From positions 1 through 56,601 of the forward strand of contig CAJFGS010000016.1 of assembly GCA_904377855.1 (NCBI GenBank): a stretch of 56,601 nt of DNA, given 5' to 3'. The stretch comes from Candidatus Avimonas merdigallinarum. Lineage in GTDB: Bacteria > Bacillota > Clostridia > Oscillospirales > Acutalibacteraceae. Shown here in pieces: positions 41,655 to 50,989 of the stretch. Position 1 is the first letter of the stretch. Every line of letters begins with the position of its first letter. The notes under the pieces were generated by a model. That model did not search any database, had not been told where the DNA came from, and was given only the letters and a program-made list of their open reading frames with translations. The position numbers and the translations under genes were made by a program.

Positions 41655-42449
41655 ATGAAAATAGGGTTTATCGGCGCAGGGAACATGGCGGGGGCGATTA
41701 TCCGCGGCATGGTTTCCGGCGGGTTTCGCGGCAGCGATATCGTGGCGTTCGACACCGATAACGCCAAGCTCATCCAGCTTTTTGAGGACTGCGGGATCTG
41801 CATGACCACCTCGGCGGCCGAAGTCGCCGAGCAGGTGGATGCGCTTGTCCTGGCGGTAAAGCCCCAGGTGCTCCCGTCGGTGCTGCCGCCGCTTTCGCCG
41901 GTGCTGCACCGCTGCGGGCCGCTGGTGATTTCGATTGCAGCGGGGAAATCCCTGGCCTCGCTGGAAGGGATGCTTGGCGCCGGCCTGCCGGTGGTGCGGG
42001 TGATGCCGAACATCGCGGCCAAGGTGGGGGAATCCATGTCCGCCTTCTGCTCCAACAGCCGGGTGGACGAAGCGCACAAAGGCATTGTCCGGCTGATTTT
42101 CGAAGCGGTCGGCGAGGTGGTGGAGCTGGAGGAACGGCTCTTTTCCGCCTATTCGGCGCTGGCGGGCTGCTCTCCGGCGTTCACGCTGCTGTACATCGAC
42201 GCGCTGGCCGAGGCGGGGGTGCGGTACGGCATCCCCAAGGCGACGGCGCTGAAAATTGTTTCGCAGGCGGTGCTGGGAACCACCCGCCTCCTGCAGGAAA
42301 CGGGGGAGCATCCCCGCACCTTAATCGATCAGGTCTGCTCGCCGGGAGGCACCACCATTGAAGGGGTGTGCGCCTTGCAGGAAGGCGGCTTTGAAGCGGC
42401 CGTCCTTGCGGCGGCGAAGGCGAGCTATGAAAGGGATAAGGCCCTGTAA
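41655..42449 (+). CDS. proC: Pyrroline-5-carboxylate reductase
   Basis: 264 residues; last step of proline synthesis. Rossmann start KIGFIGAGNMAGAIIRGM, VLAVKPQVLPSVL, VVRVMPNIAAKVGESM, and the C-terminal dimer region LIDQVCSPGGTTIEGVCALQ. The start at 41655 follows GGGGG; an ATG two codons upstream is less likely. Confidence 0.95.
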   Translation: MKIGFIGAGNMAGAIIRGMVSGGFRGSDIVAFDTDNAKLIQLFEDCGICMTTSAAEVAEQVDALVLAVKPQVLPSVLPPLSPVLHRCGPLVISIAAGKSLASLEGMLGAGLPVVRVMPNIAAKVGESMSAFCSNSRVDEAHKGIVRLIFEAVGEVVELEERLFSAYSALAGCSPAFTLLYIDALAEAGVRYGIPKATALKIVSQAVLGTTRLLQETGEHPRTLIDQVCSPGGTTIEGVCALQEGGFEAAVLAAAKASYERDKAL

Positions 42450-42496
42450 CCCCCGGCTTGTCCCGACAGGCCCCGGCGGGGAAAGGAAGAGGAACG

Positions 42497-43060
42497 ATGC
42501 GGATTATTACCGGCCTGGCGCGCGGCTGCCGGCTGGAGACGCTGGAGGGCGAGGACACCCGGCCCACGGCGGAACGGGTGAAGGAAGCCCTGTGCAGCGC
42601 GCTGCAGTTTGAAATTGAAGGGCGGGCGGTGCTCGATCTTTTCGCCGGTTCGGGGCAGATGGGGCTGGAGCTGCTCAGCCGCGGCGCAGCGGGCTGCGTT
42701 TTTGTGGACAGCAGCCCGGCCGCCGCTGCGGTCATACGCCGCAACCTGAACGCAGCGGCCCGGCGGGAGCCGTCCCTCTCCAAAAACGCCCAGGTGCTGA
42801 ACCTGGATGCGATGGCGTATATCCGCCGGACCAGGGACCGCTTTGACATTGCGGTGCTGGATCCTCCCTATGCGGCGGGGCTGCTGGCCCCGGCGCTCGA
42901 GGAGACGGCGAAGCATATGAACCCCGGCGGGGTGATTGTCTGCGAAAGCGACCGCCAGCTGGAACTCCCGGAGGAGGCGGGGGACTACCGACTCGACCGC
43001 ACCTACCGGTACGGGCGGATCCTCCTGCGGCTGTACCGCTGGGCCGGGGAGACGGCGTAG
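42497..43060 (+). CDS. rsmD: 16S rRNA (guanine966-N2)-methyltransferase
   Basis: 187 residues. MRIITGLARGCRLET, TRPTAERVKEALCSAL, VLDLFAGSGQMGLELLSRGA (SAM-binding) and IAVLDPPYAAG (catalytic DPPY). Precedes coaD, the conserved Firmicute order. GGAAAGGAAGAGG upstream. Confidence 0.95.
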   Translation: MRIITGLARGCRLETLEGEDTRPTAERVKEALCSALQFEIEGRAVLDLFAGSGQMGLELLSRGAAGCVFVDSSPAAAAVIRRNLNAAARREPSLSKNAQVLNLDAMAYIRRTRDRFDIAVLDPPYAAGLLAPALEETAKHMNPGGVIVCESDRQLELPEEAGDYRLDRTYRYGRILLRLYRWAGETA

Positions 43061-43173
43061 CGCGGCGGGCTTTGCCGCCGCTCTGCCGGGGGCAGGCAGT
43101 GCGCGGCCGCCCGGGAGGGCGCCCCTTTCGCCCCGGCACCATCGTATTGACACAGGGAAAGGATAGACAGGCC

Positions 43174-43668
43174 ATGAAAACGGCAGTGTGCCCGGGCAGC
43201 TTTGACCCGGTGACGTATGGGCATCTGGATATTATCCGCCGGGCGGCGGGCATGTTTGATCGGGTGATCGTCGCGGTGATGACCAATTCTTCCAAGCAGC
43301 CGATGTTTACCAAGGAGGAGCGGGTGGAGTTCCTGCGGCGCGCGACGGCGGGGCTAGACAATGTGGAAATCGACAGCTTCGACGGGCTGCTGGCGGATTA
43401 TGCCCGGCAGAAAAACGCGGCGGTGATTGTCAAGGGCCTGCGGGCAATGTCGGATTTTGAATATGAATTTCAGATGGCGCTGACCAACCGGAAGCTGAAC
43501 CCCGAGACCGAAACGGCCTTTTTGACCACCACGGCGGAGCATATGTATCTCTCCTCCAGCCTGGTCAAGCAGGTGGCGCAGCTCGGGGGGGATATCACCG
43601 GCTTTGTGCCGGATAGCATCATCGGGGATATCATGGAAAAGGTCCGCTGCACAGGAAAGCAGGCATAA
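43174..43668 (+). CDS. coaD: Phosphopantetheine adenylyltransferase
   Basis: 164 residues; fourth step of coenzyme A synthesis. CPGSFDPVTYGHLDIIRRAA with the TxGH-type nucleotide motif (here TYGH), FDGLLADYA, VKGLRAMSDFEYEFQMALTN and EHMYLSSSLVKQVAQLGGDI. GGGAAAGGA precedes the start at 43174. Confidence 0.96.
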   Translation: MKTAVCPGSFDPVTYGHLDIIRRAAGMFDRVIVAVMTNSSKQPMFTKEERVEFLRRATAGLDNVEIDSFDGLLADYARQKNAAVIVKGLRAMSDFEYEFQMALTNRKLNPETETAFLTTTAEHMYLSSSLVKQVAQLGGDITGFVPDSIIGDIMEKVRCTGKQA

Positions 43669-43737
43669 CGCGCAGGGAACAGGGGGGCGGCCGCCGTGCG
43701 GCGCCCTCTTACGCCGGCAAGAAAGGATGGAAACAGG

Positions 43738-44223
43738 ATGACGGTAGACGAATTGTTGGATCAGATCGACGACATGCTGGACAAGGCATGGAGCTTTCCG
43801 CTTTCCGGCGGCAAGTGCATGGTGGATGCGGAACACCTGCGCAACATCGTGGACGATATCCGGGGCAATATGCCCAGCGAGGTGCGCCAGGCCCGGGCGA
43901 TCGTCGCGGACCGGGGCGATATCGTGGCGACCGCCAAAAAGGAAGCGGAGGGCATCATCCGCACCGCGGAGGAGCGCGCCCGCCGCATGGTCGCGCAGGA
44001 GGAAATCGTGCGTCAGGCCCAGCAGAAGGCGAATGAGATGATGGCGCAGGCCCAGCAGAAATCCCGGGAGATGCGCCGCGGCGCCAGCGACTTTTCGGAG
44101 GATCTCCTCCGCCGGACGGAGGAAACCCTGGCGCAGCATCTGGGCGAGGTGCGCCAGGCGCGCCAGCTCCTGCGCAACCCGCCCAGGCCGGAGATGCCGG
44201 AGCAGCCGGAAAGCCAGAAATAG
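43738..44223 (+). CDS. Coiled-coil protein, ATP synthase b/E-subunit-like
   Basis: 161 residues, soluble and highly helical. Residues ~1-50 (VDELLDQIDDMLDKAWSFPL, MVDAEHLRNIVDDIRGNMP) form a conserved cap; ~55-150 are Ala/Glu/Arg-rich coiled coil (ATAKKEAEGIIRTAEERARR). Genes of this type follow coaD in many Clostridia and are often called ATPase by similarity to V-type E/H subunits, but no ATPase motif exists. Function unknown; a DivIVA-like or scaffold role is possible. AAGAAAGGATG upstream. Confidence 0.8.
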   Translation: MTVDELLDQIDDMLDKAWSFPLSGGKCMVDAEHLRNIVDDIRGNMPSEVRQARAIVADRGDIVATAKKEAEGIIRTAEERARRMVAQEEIVRQAQQKANEMMAQAQQKSREMRRGASDFSEDLLRRTEETLAQHLGEVRQARQLLRNPPRPEMPEQPESQK

Positions 44224-44337
44224 CGCTGCGGCGAGGATTAGCGAAAGCCTGCGGTGCGCGCGGGGCGGAGACGGAGGGGCCCCTCCCGGCCCTTTTGCCC
44301 CTTTTTGCGCCCTGAGCGAGCAGTGAGAAGAAAACCG

Positions 44338-44381
44338 GCGCCGCTGCCTTCCCGGATAGGGGGCAAGCGGCGCTTTGCTTT
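44338..44381 (+). terminator. Terminator of the rsmD-coaD operon
   Basis: GCGCCGCT (44338-44345) pairs with AGCGGCGC (44366-44373), with further imperfect pairing inside, followed by TTTGCTTTT. Confidence 0.65.
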
Positions 44382-44761
44382 TATCGGGCAAGGAGCCCTC
44401 TACCAAAAAGGACGAAATCCGGCGAATCCCCGGGCGAAGGTTCCCGGCACCGTCCGGAAGGGGCGGTTTTTTACGCCCTTGCAAACGCATAATACCTTGG
44501 AGCACCCTCCCTATACGCGTAGTTCCCCATTTCCCAATAACGCTTCCATCCTTAACGGACGTCTGCCGTTTGCAATCGCTTTGACCGGCATCCGCTTACC
44601 GCGCTCCTTTTCCCGTCTCACGGATGATGCCAATTTGCTCTATAAAGCCAAAGAAGGCCGTTTAAAGCGGCTTTGTGCCCCGGCTTCTCTTATCTTTTTT
44701 GCGAAAGCCGTCGTAAGGAGACGAAACGGGGGATCCGGTGAGGCAGTATATGAAAAAAGTG
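44382..44761. other. Intergenic stretch without a recognised gene
   Basis: An open frame covers much of 44254-44865, but it has no ribosome binding site, an odd Arg/Pro-rich composition and runs through a terminator and a promoter, so I reject it. I see no RNA gene or repeat here. Confidence 0.45.
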
Positions 44762-44790
44762 TTGAAAGTCGCTGCCCGATAGATTATACT
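44762..44790 (+). promoter_or_regulatory. Promoter of the permease gene
   Basis: TTGAAA (44762-44767) and TATACT (44785-44790) with 17-base spacing. The 96-base leader has a small hairpin (AAATGC / GCATTT, about 44799-44815) but no recognisable PyrR site or purine riboswitch. Confidence 0.65.
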
Positions 44791-44886
44791 AGAACAAAAT
44801 GCGCTTGGCATTTGCATCTGTTTACTCTGCGGCTCTGGGCGGCAAAGGCGCCGTTCAGGGAATAAACAGGAAAGGACTCGTTGTAC

Positions 44887-46341
44887 ATGAAAGAACATCA
44901 TGCTGCGGTAGGCTATCTGCCGGAAGAGCGGCCAAGCTTTATCAAGCTGCTGCTGTATGCCATCCAACAGGTCATCGTCATGTTCCCGGCCACCGTCACG
45001 GTCGCCCTGGTCACCGGCTTCCAGGTTTCCACCACCATTTTTGCCAGCGGCCTGGCGACGCTCTGCTTTATCCTGATTACCGGCCGGAAAATCCCCCTGT
45101 ATTACGGGTCCAGCTTCGCCTATCTGACCGCCATCGCCAGCATGTGCGCGGCGGAAGGGTTTGAGAAGGTAGACGGCATCCTGCCGACCGAAGCGATCCA
45201 GTACGCCCAGTTCGGCATTATTTTCTCGGGGCTTATATCGATTGCGGCGGGCCTCCTGGTCCGTTTCTTCGGGAAAAAGGCCGTTGAGACCATCCTGCCC
45301 GCGTCGATCACCGGCCCGGTTGCGATGATTATCGGCCTCACCCTGGCGGGCAACGCCCTGAGCGACGCCATCCCCAATGTCACGGCGGTCTCCAGCGAGA
45401 GCATCGTGTGGACGGTGGTCGCTCTGGTCACCCTGCTTTCCACGATCCTCTACGCCAAATACCTCAAGGGCGTCCTGGGACAGCTCCCGCTGCTCCTCGG
45501 CGTGCTGACCGGCTGCGCTGTCGCCGGCATTGCGTATGCCGCCGGGTGGGGCAACCTGTTCCGCTCGGTGCCTGCGGCCGCTCTGGACGCTTCGATTTGG
45601 CGCTTGGGCGACGGCTCCATCTTTGCCGTCCCCGCGTTCTCTCTGCCCAAGGTGTCCTGGAGCGCGGTGGCCGCGATTATGCCTATCGCGATTGCCACCA
45701 TCCCGGAATCCACCGCCCATATGTACCAGCTGGACATTTATGTCAACGACGTGGCCCGCAAAAAAGGCAAAAAGATGAAGTACAGCCTGATTGATATGCT
45801 GGACCGCAACCTGATAGGCGACGGGATCTGCGATATGATTTCCGGCTTCGTCGGCGGGCCGGCCGGCACCAATTACGGCGAAAATATCAGCACCATGGCG
45901 ATTACGAAGGTCTTCTCCGTCCCTGTGCTGGTTGTGGCGGCGGTGATCGCGATGCTCATCAGCTTCTTTACGCCGCTTATCCAAGTGATTTACGGAATCC
46001 CCCTGGCGGTCATCGGCGGGCTGGAAATTTATCTGTTCGGCGCGATTGCGGCGCAGGGGGTCGCCATCATGATTGAGAAAAAGGTGGACATGTTCTCCTC
46101 CAAGAACATTGCGGTCATCGCGTCGATTATGATCATCGGCCTTGGCGGCAATTACGCTTTCGGCGGCAATATCCCGCTGTTCGGCATCCAGGTCCCCTGC
46201 ATCGCGGGCGCCGCGATTTTCGGCATCCTCCTGAACCTGCTGCTCAGCATCGGCGAGAAAAAAGCGGCGAAGCAGGCGGCGGAGGCCGAGGGAGACATCG
46301 GAGCGGAAAACGAAGCGGAGAGCGAAGAACCGCAGGCATAA
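44887..46341 (+). CDS. Uracil/xanthine permease (NCS2 family)
   Basis: 484-residue inner-membrane nucleobase transporter with about 14 hydrophobic segments. FPATVTVALVTGFQVSTTIF, IPLYYGSSFAYLTAI, PASITGPVAMIIGLTLAGNA, IPESTAHMYQLDIY (the conserved Glu of the substrate site is in PES) and the NCS2 signature GFVGGPAGTNYGENIS are present. The family includes UraA/PyrP and PbuX/UacT types; GTNYGENI favours the uracil group, but substrate is not certain. The C-terminus is acidic. GGAAAGGAC precedes the ATG at 44887. Confidence 0.9.
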   Translation: MKEHHAAVGYLPEERPSFIKLLLYAIQQVIVMFPATVTVALVTGFQVSTTIFASGLATLCFILITGRKIPLYYGSSFAYLTAIASMCAAEGFEKVDGILPTEAIQYAQFGIIFSGLISIAAGLLVRFFGKKAVETILPASITGPVAMIIGLTLAGNALSDAIPNVTAVSSESIVWTVVALVTLLSTILYAKYLKGVLGQLPLLLGVLTGCAVAGIAYAAGWGNLFRSVPAAALDASIWRLGDGSIFAVPAFSLPKVSWSAVAAIMPIAIATIPESTAHMYQLDIYVNDVARKKGKKMKYSLIDMLDRNLIGDGICDMISGFVGGPAGTNYGENISTMAITKVFSVPVLVVAAVIAMLISFFTPLIQVIYGIPLAVIGGLEIYLFGAIAAQGVAIMIEKKVDMFSSKNIAVIASIMIIGLGGNYAFGGNIPLFGIQVPCIAGAAIFGILLNLLLSIGEKKAAKQAAEAEGDIGAENEAESEEPQA

Positions 46342-46419
46342 CGGCGCGGTTCCTCCGGCGGAAGGCGCTTGGAACCCCGGGCGCAGCGCTGAAAAATGCG
46401 AGAAAAAAGGAAGTCGATC

Positions 46420-46455
46420 AAAGAGCAGGGAGTTCGTTAGAATCCCCTGCTCTTT
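46420..46455 (+). terminator. Terminator of the permease gene
   Basis: An 11-bp stem (AAAGAGCAGGG / CCCTGCTCTTT) with a 14-base loop. Confidence 0.75.
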
Positions 46456-46525
46456 CTGATGTGTCCAACATTGCCTGACAGCTATAAAGAGACATTTTGC
46501 GGATTTGGATGAGAAATTCGGGCTC

Positions 46526-48208
46526 TCATGCTGGACAAGGCTCTTGTTTTGTCAACCCGCTTCCGCTTTTTCCAGCGTTTTCCGTTTTTGTGCCCAATGG
46601 GAGCACATCGGTAAATAGGATTAAATTGGACGTGATTTTTTCCCGGTCGGTCAATGCTTGGAATGTGCCGTTTGCGTAAAGGATATCCATAACCATGAGC
46701 GCAACCGTATTGCCCACAAATCCGCCGGCCGTCCAGCTGATAATGAGATCCCGCATTTGCGGCGGATAATCCCTGGCGAGGGCTTGGGCATATTCCAGCG
46801 CATAATCCGCAAATGTTTTTTTGACCGCATTATCGAGTTCCGGAATCCGTGCGAAAAATTCTTCTGCGCTTCCTTTCACAACCATGATATTGATCTTGTT
46901 GTCGTCCGAAAGGAATTTGCGCTGCCGCAGCCGTTGAAATTTATCCGCACTTGCACGGTCGTCGGCAATGGCGCCGGTTATGAATTCATACAGGGATTCA
47001 TAATCCGACGTAAGATTGTTTTGCCATCCTCCTTCTCTGGAACAGTACCGGGTATCGATCGACCAGGAATAAACCGGATACTTATCAGACCAACGAATCA
47101 TATTACCGCAAGCCCGCATGGACGGAAGATTTAAAAGCGGCGTGTAGCCGGGGTCAGATTGGGCTGACGGGATTTCCACAAAAGCGATAAAGTCTCCGCC
47201 GGCCGTGGTTTTGATATAATAGGGGGATAGATCCTTTTTTGTTTCCAGATGGCATTTGTTGGCAACCCCGTAAAAAATCGCGGCCGCTTCCAAAAGCTCA
47301 CGGTTTCCGCTTGGGATAAACACATCATGGATACCGCCAATTGCCTGCCTGACAGAATCCGCGTAATCTCCGGCAAGCAGCTGAGCGATTTCAAGCTGCT
47401 TTTTTGTTGCGGCCTCCCATTTTTCAAGGGAATACGTTTCCGGGTTGAATCGCACATACGTGGTGAATTTCCCGCCCGCTTTACGCACCAAAAAGCCGTT
47501 TGTTTCCAACGTATCGATCTTATCCTCAATAAAGACGGGGGTAACGCCCAATTCTTCCGCGATTTCCTCCTTTGTCCTGGGTGTGTAATACACGCTGTAT
47601 ACGATGTTCAGATTTAAGCTGTCATTCAGGTAATATTCCGGGCCTCCATTTAGTCCAGGGTCTCCACTGTGGCCAATACAGGTTGCTTTCACGGGCTTCA
47701 TTCCGAGCTTTCCTATTTTTCTTTCCGTAGCAATTCCCTCCTTTAACTCATGACGCGCTTTGCTCAGATGCCATTTTACTGTGCCTTCGGGTATCTTCAT
47801 TTCTTTTGAAATACAAGCGATCGACTTGTCCTTGTAATAGTATGCATAAACAATTTCCCGGCGCGTTTTTGTGAGAAACGCAATTTCCCGGCGCAAACGA
47901 AAAATTTCTTCCTTGTTGTCTTCAAATCCATATGTGTCTTCAAAAGGCAGGAAAACACCGTCAATGGAAACGCCTTGATGCTTTTTCACGGACGAGACAT
48001 ATTTGGAATAGGCATGCCTGCTGATGCGCCAAATATAGCCGTCCAGGTTGTAAATTTCCTCGGACTTTAACAAGGATTCATACAACGCTCTGACAATGTC
48101 GGCGCAAATGTCCTCCGCCTCGTCATAGGAAAAAGCGTTTTTGATGGCAAATCCATAGATTTTAGGGAGATACTTGGTTAAAATTTCGTCTGCTTTCTGC
48201 TTATCCAT
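46526..48208 (-). CDS. ECF-type sigma factor with winged-helix and large C-terminal domain
   Basis: 560 residues, about three times the size of a normal ECF sigma factor. Region 2 is at ~10-75 (LPKIYGFAIKNAFSYDEAED, NLDGYIWRISRHAYSKYV) and region 4 at ~105-155 (FLTKTRREIVYAYYYKDKSI, ISKEMKIPEGTVKWHLSKAR). A winged helix follows at ~205-260 (RTKEEIAEELGVTPVFIEDK, LETNGFLVRK). The last ~300 residues (ALARDYPPQMRDLIISWTAG and others) form an unrecognised domain, with no membrane helix. Fusions of this kind suggest a sigma factor controlled by its own sensor domain rather than by a separate anti-sigma. No anti-sigma gene is adjacent. GGAG precedes the start, and the local GC content is lower than in the housekeeping region. 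Confidence 0.85.
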   Translation of the reverse strand: MDKQKADEILTKYLPKIYGFAIKNAFSYDEAEDICADIVRALYESLLKSEEIYNLDGYIWRISRHAYSKYVSSVKKHQGVSIDGVFLPFEDTYGFEDNKEEIFRLRREIAFLTKTRREIVYAYYYKDKSIACISKEMKIPEGTVKWHLSKARHELKEGIATERKIGKLGMKPVKATCIGHSGDPGLNGGPEYYLNDSLNLNIVYSVYYTPRTKEEIAEELGVTPVFIEDKIDTLETNGFLVRKAGGKFTTYVRFNPETYSLEKWEAATKKQLEIAQLLAGDYADSVRQAIGGIHDVFIPSGNRELLEAAAIFYGVANKCHLETKKDLSPYYIKTTAGGDFIAFVEIPSAQSDPGYTPLLNLPSMRACGNMIRWSDKYPVYSWSIDTRYCSREGGWQNNLTSDYESLYEFITGAIADDRASADKFQRLRQRKFLSDDNKINIMVVKGSAEEFFARIPELDNAVKKTFADYALEYAQALARDYPPQMRDLIISWTAGGFVGNTVALMVMDILYANGTFQALTDREKITSNLILFTDVLPLGTKTENAGKSGSGLTKQEPCPA

Positions 48209-48515
48209 ATGTATTACTCCGGTACCGTTTGACTATATAGTGGAGGGAAATGAAAAAAAGTTGGCCGTTAGGAATGAAAGGATAAACTTTCTGTTTTTTA
48301 GAGGCCCCGCGTCGTCTTCCGGCATGCTGCAATTTAATTATAGGGCCTTTTGCTGGATATATCCAGCGGGAATTTCCCGGCGGGGATTTCCCGCCGCCGC
48401 CCCGTTTCCTAAAACGATTGTGAACGGCTCCGCTATTTTTGCTTCCTGCTGTTCACAAAAGGATACCGGGCTTCGGCGCAGGCCCTCGCCTGAGGAAAAA
48501 CCACGGCGTACGACA
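48209..48515. other. Intergenic stretch with a repeated hairpin-like element
   Basis: No gene is visible. The part 48455-48503 resembles 53554-53608 (shared GATACCGGGCT-CGGCGC core and a following GAAAAACC). An inverted repeat of TATATCCAGCGGG flavour is suggested around 48355-48395 by repeated CGGGAATTTCCCG-like stretches. Confidence 0.4.
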
Positions 48516-48557
48516 TACAAGAAAGAGGAAGTTCATACGAACTTCCTCTTTCTTGTA
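48516..48557. terminator. Strong hairpin downstream of the surface protein gene
   Basis: A perfect 19-bp stem (arms 48516-48534 and 48539-48557, loop ATAC). It can stop transcription from the surface protein gene on the minus strand; the T-richness is inside the stem. Confidence 0.65.
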
Positions 48558-48666
48558 CTAATGCGGGCTTGTGTTACCAAAAGATACCTTGCTAGAAAGC
48601 GGTAAAAGCGGCTTTCCTGTTCCGAACACGCCTAAAATTTGAACATTGCAAAACTCCAGCCCTTGT

Positions 48667-50589
48667 TCAGATTCCGGAACGCTTTTTCCGGCGCCTTGCC
48701 ACGGCCCCAGTGGCGATCAATGTGCCTCCAGAGCTTACGAGCAGTGCCAGGACAGGCGCGGGAATGCCTCTGTCGCCGGTTTCGGGGGACGGCTCAGGTT
48801 CCTCGCCGCCTACGCCCGGAGGCGTGCCTTTCTTCACATGCACCATCTCGGCCGCGGTGTTGCCGGCCTTATCGGTGACGGTCACCACCACTTCATAGTC
48901 GCCGTCCGGCAGATCGGCGATGCGGAAGGCGGTCTGTTCGGTAGAATAGGCCTTGCCGTCCACCGTGTAGGTGATGGACTCGATGCCGGACAGGGAATCG
49001 CTTACTTCCACCTCGACGGCGGCGCCGGAATCCGTCGTCCATTCGCCTTCATGGGCATAGGTGATGGCGATAACCGGCTTGCTGGCGTCGGCCACGATGC
49101 CGTCGCTGCTCAAGAGGATGGTGCGGCCGGTATTGTCCGTGATCCGGGCATACACCACAAAGGTGTCGTCCGGTTCCACCGAGAAGGAATCCCCCTCGAT
49201 CCATTCCGCCTCGGCCAGTTCCTCCTGCGTCAGCGCAGCCTCAGCCTTCACATATTCGACGGGCTGGACGCCGCTCATGCTGTCGGCGGCCGTAATCTTG
49301 ACATCCACCGTCTCGTTGAAGAAGAGGCCGAAGGTAATGGTGTGCAGGAATTTCGTCCAGAAATTTTCGCCAATGGTAATTTGGCCGGTCGGGTCGGAGG
49401 TATCCACCGACAGGACAAGGGGATCGTGCAGGAAGGTGGTTTCCACGATCTTCCCATCTACCATTTTCCCGAGCTTGAAGGTCACGTCCTGGCCCTCGCC
49501 CTCTTTAACGGTATACGAGGTGTCCCACTTCTCTCCGTCCCAAATAACCTCATAGCCGCCTGCAGGACGGATCACCACATCGCTGGTATACCAATCCCCG
49601 GTTTTTTCGCCGGTAACGGTGTAATCGTCTGCCGTGATGACATTCTCCGACCATCCGGCGTACAGATGCAGAGGCTCCGTCACGCCGGAGGAGAAATCGA
49701 CCGAGGGCCACTGGTCGGGATACTGGATGGCAATGTCCTCCGCCTTGACGAATTCCACCGGGTGAACGACATAATCCACGTACTTTCCGATGACGCAGGA
49801 GAAATCCCCCGCGTTGCCGGTATTGTCTTTGTTCAGGTAAAGCTCCACCCGCAGCTCGTGATCCGCGCCGTCCACATACTGCTCCAGCGGGATGGTCGCC
49901 TGCAGGGCCTGGCCTTCGTTGATCATTTCGAGGTTAAGGCAGGCGCTTGGACAGGGTGAAAGTCACCGTGACGCCGCTGCCCTGGTTTACCTTTATATCG
50001 GTGGTGCTGACGGAAATCCGGGCCAGCTGGCTCTTGTAGCCCTTGCTCACGGCCGCCTCGTCCTTGGCCTCGGAATCCTCCATCTGCAGGTTGATGCCGC
50101 TTTCCCGAAGCTGGTCGATCAGCGACTGCAAAGTGGCCTCGTGTTCGGCCGTCATAGTCACGTTTGTGTCGTAGTAGGTCTCCCGGATCCGCTGAAGCTC
50201 TTTTTCGATCTCCAGCATGGTCTTGACGTCCTGGAGGGTGATCGTATCCCCGTCAACCGTGCAGGTCCGGGTCAGATCGGTATTGGGATCGGCCAGGAGT
50301 GCCTCCAGCTCGGCAGCGGTCAGCTTCCGGCCGTCTAGTTCTACCGAATAGGTGCGGAAGTTGCCGTACCGGTCGATGAGCCCCATGTCATACAGGCTCT
50401 CGAGCACCAGCAGCGCCCCTCCTCGCCATACATATCGGTGAGATAGTCCACCAGTTCCTGGCTGAAGGCCGGGGAAGTTTCGTCTTCTCCCAGTGCTGCT
50501 CCTATTGCCGACAGCGGCTGGCCAACTGCCAGCACCAACATCAGCAGGAAGGACAGCAGCCTGACCGGCAGCTTCTGTTTATGTTTCAT
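48667..50589 (-). pseudogene. SPETG-anchored surface protein gene with two frameshifts
   Basis: Read together, three frame segments give one ~640-residue exported protein. Segment 1 (50589-~50415) has a signal peptide (LLSFLLMLVLAVGQPLSAIG) and ends YGEEG. At the four-C run at 50414-50417 the frame is lost; one extra base would continue as ALLVLESLYDMGLIDRYGNF. Segment 2 runs to TLSKR and stops at TAA 49936-49934. Segment 3 resumes near 49950 (ACLNLEMINEGQALQATIPL) and runs to the end with bacterial Ig-like repeats (DSLSGIESITYTVDG, DKAGNTAAEMV). It closes with SPETG, a hydrophobic helix and RRRKKR, a sortase signal of the (S/P)PxTG type used in Clostridia. It is either decayed, phase-variable or affected by sequencing error. 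Confidence 0.82.
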
Positions 50590-50868
50590 ACATGTTCCTC
50601 CTCTTATCGTCTATTGACTGAAGCGTACGCCCATCCGAATATTACCGGGTCTGTCCGGCCGCCGCCCGAGGCGCCCGCTTTTTACCGACCCGGCGCGGCA
50701 CTCCCATACCAACACCTCCCGGTTCCCGCACTGCCTGATAGATTTTCTTCTCCTTTGGAGCCTGCCTGAAGCGAAGAGGCCCCCTCTTCATTTTAGGGGG
50801 ACCGCCCGCTAAAAACCGGCAGTCTCCTACCCTCTTATTTTATCAGAATCCTTTTTCCCCTGAGCGTG

Positions 50869-50898
50869 TCGTTTACGTAGCAAACGCGGTCGTTTACG
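50869..50898 (+). repeat. Direct repeat upstream of the kinase gene, possible LytTR site
   Basis: TCGTTTACG occurs at 50869-50877 and 50890-50898, a 21-base period with a 12-base gap. That is the geometry of AgrA/LytTR operators, although the 9-mer only partly fits their consensus. The second copy ends 19 bases before the -35 box. Confidence 0.45.
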
Positions 50899-50917
50899 CA
50901 GTGAAACTTTTTCCAGC

Positions 50918-50946
50918 TTGTAAAAAGCGGCCGCTCCGTGTAGAAT
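50918..50946 (+). promoter_or_regulatory. Promoter of the histidine kinase gene
   Basis: TTGTAA (50918-50923) and TAGAAT (50941-50946) with 17-base spacing, 44 bases before the ATG. The rest of 50590-50868 holds no gene. Confidence 0.6.
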
Positions 50947-50989
50947 GGCAGATAGAAATGTGATGACTTTAAAATGAGGATGTGCATCC

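Noticed and set aside
44254-44865. A 203-codon open frame after the coaD operon
   Set aside because: No ribosome binding site, Arg/Pro-rich composition, and it crosses a terminator and a clear promoter.
44791-44886. Purine riboswitch or PyrR site in the permease leader
   Set aside because: None of the conserved loop sequences is present; only a small hairpin is seen.
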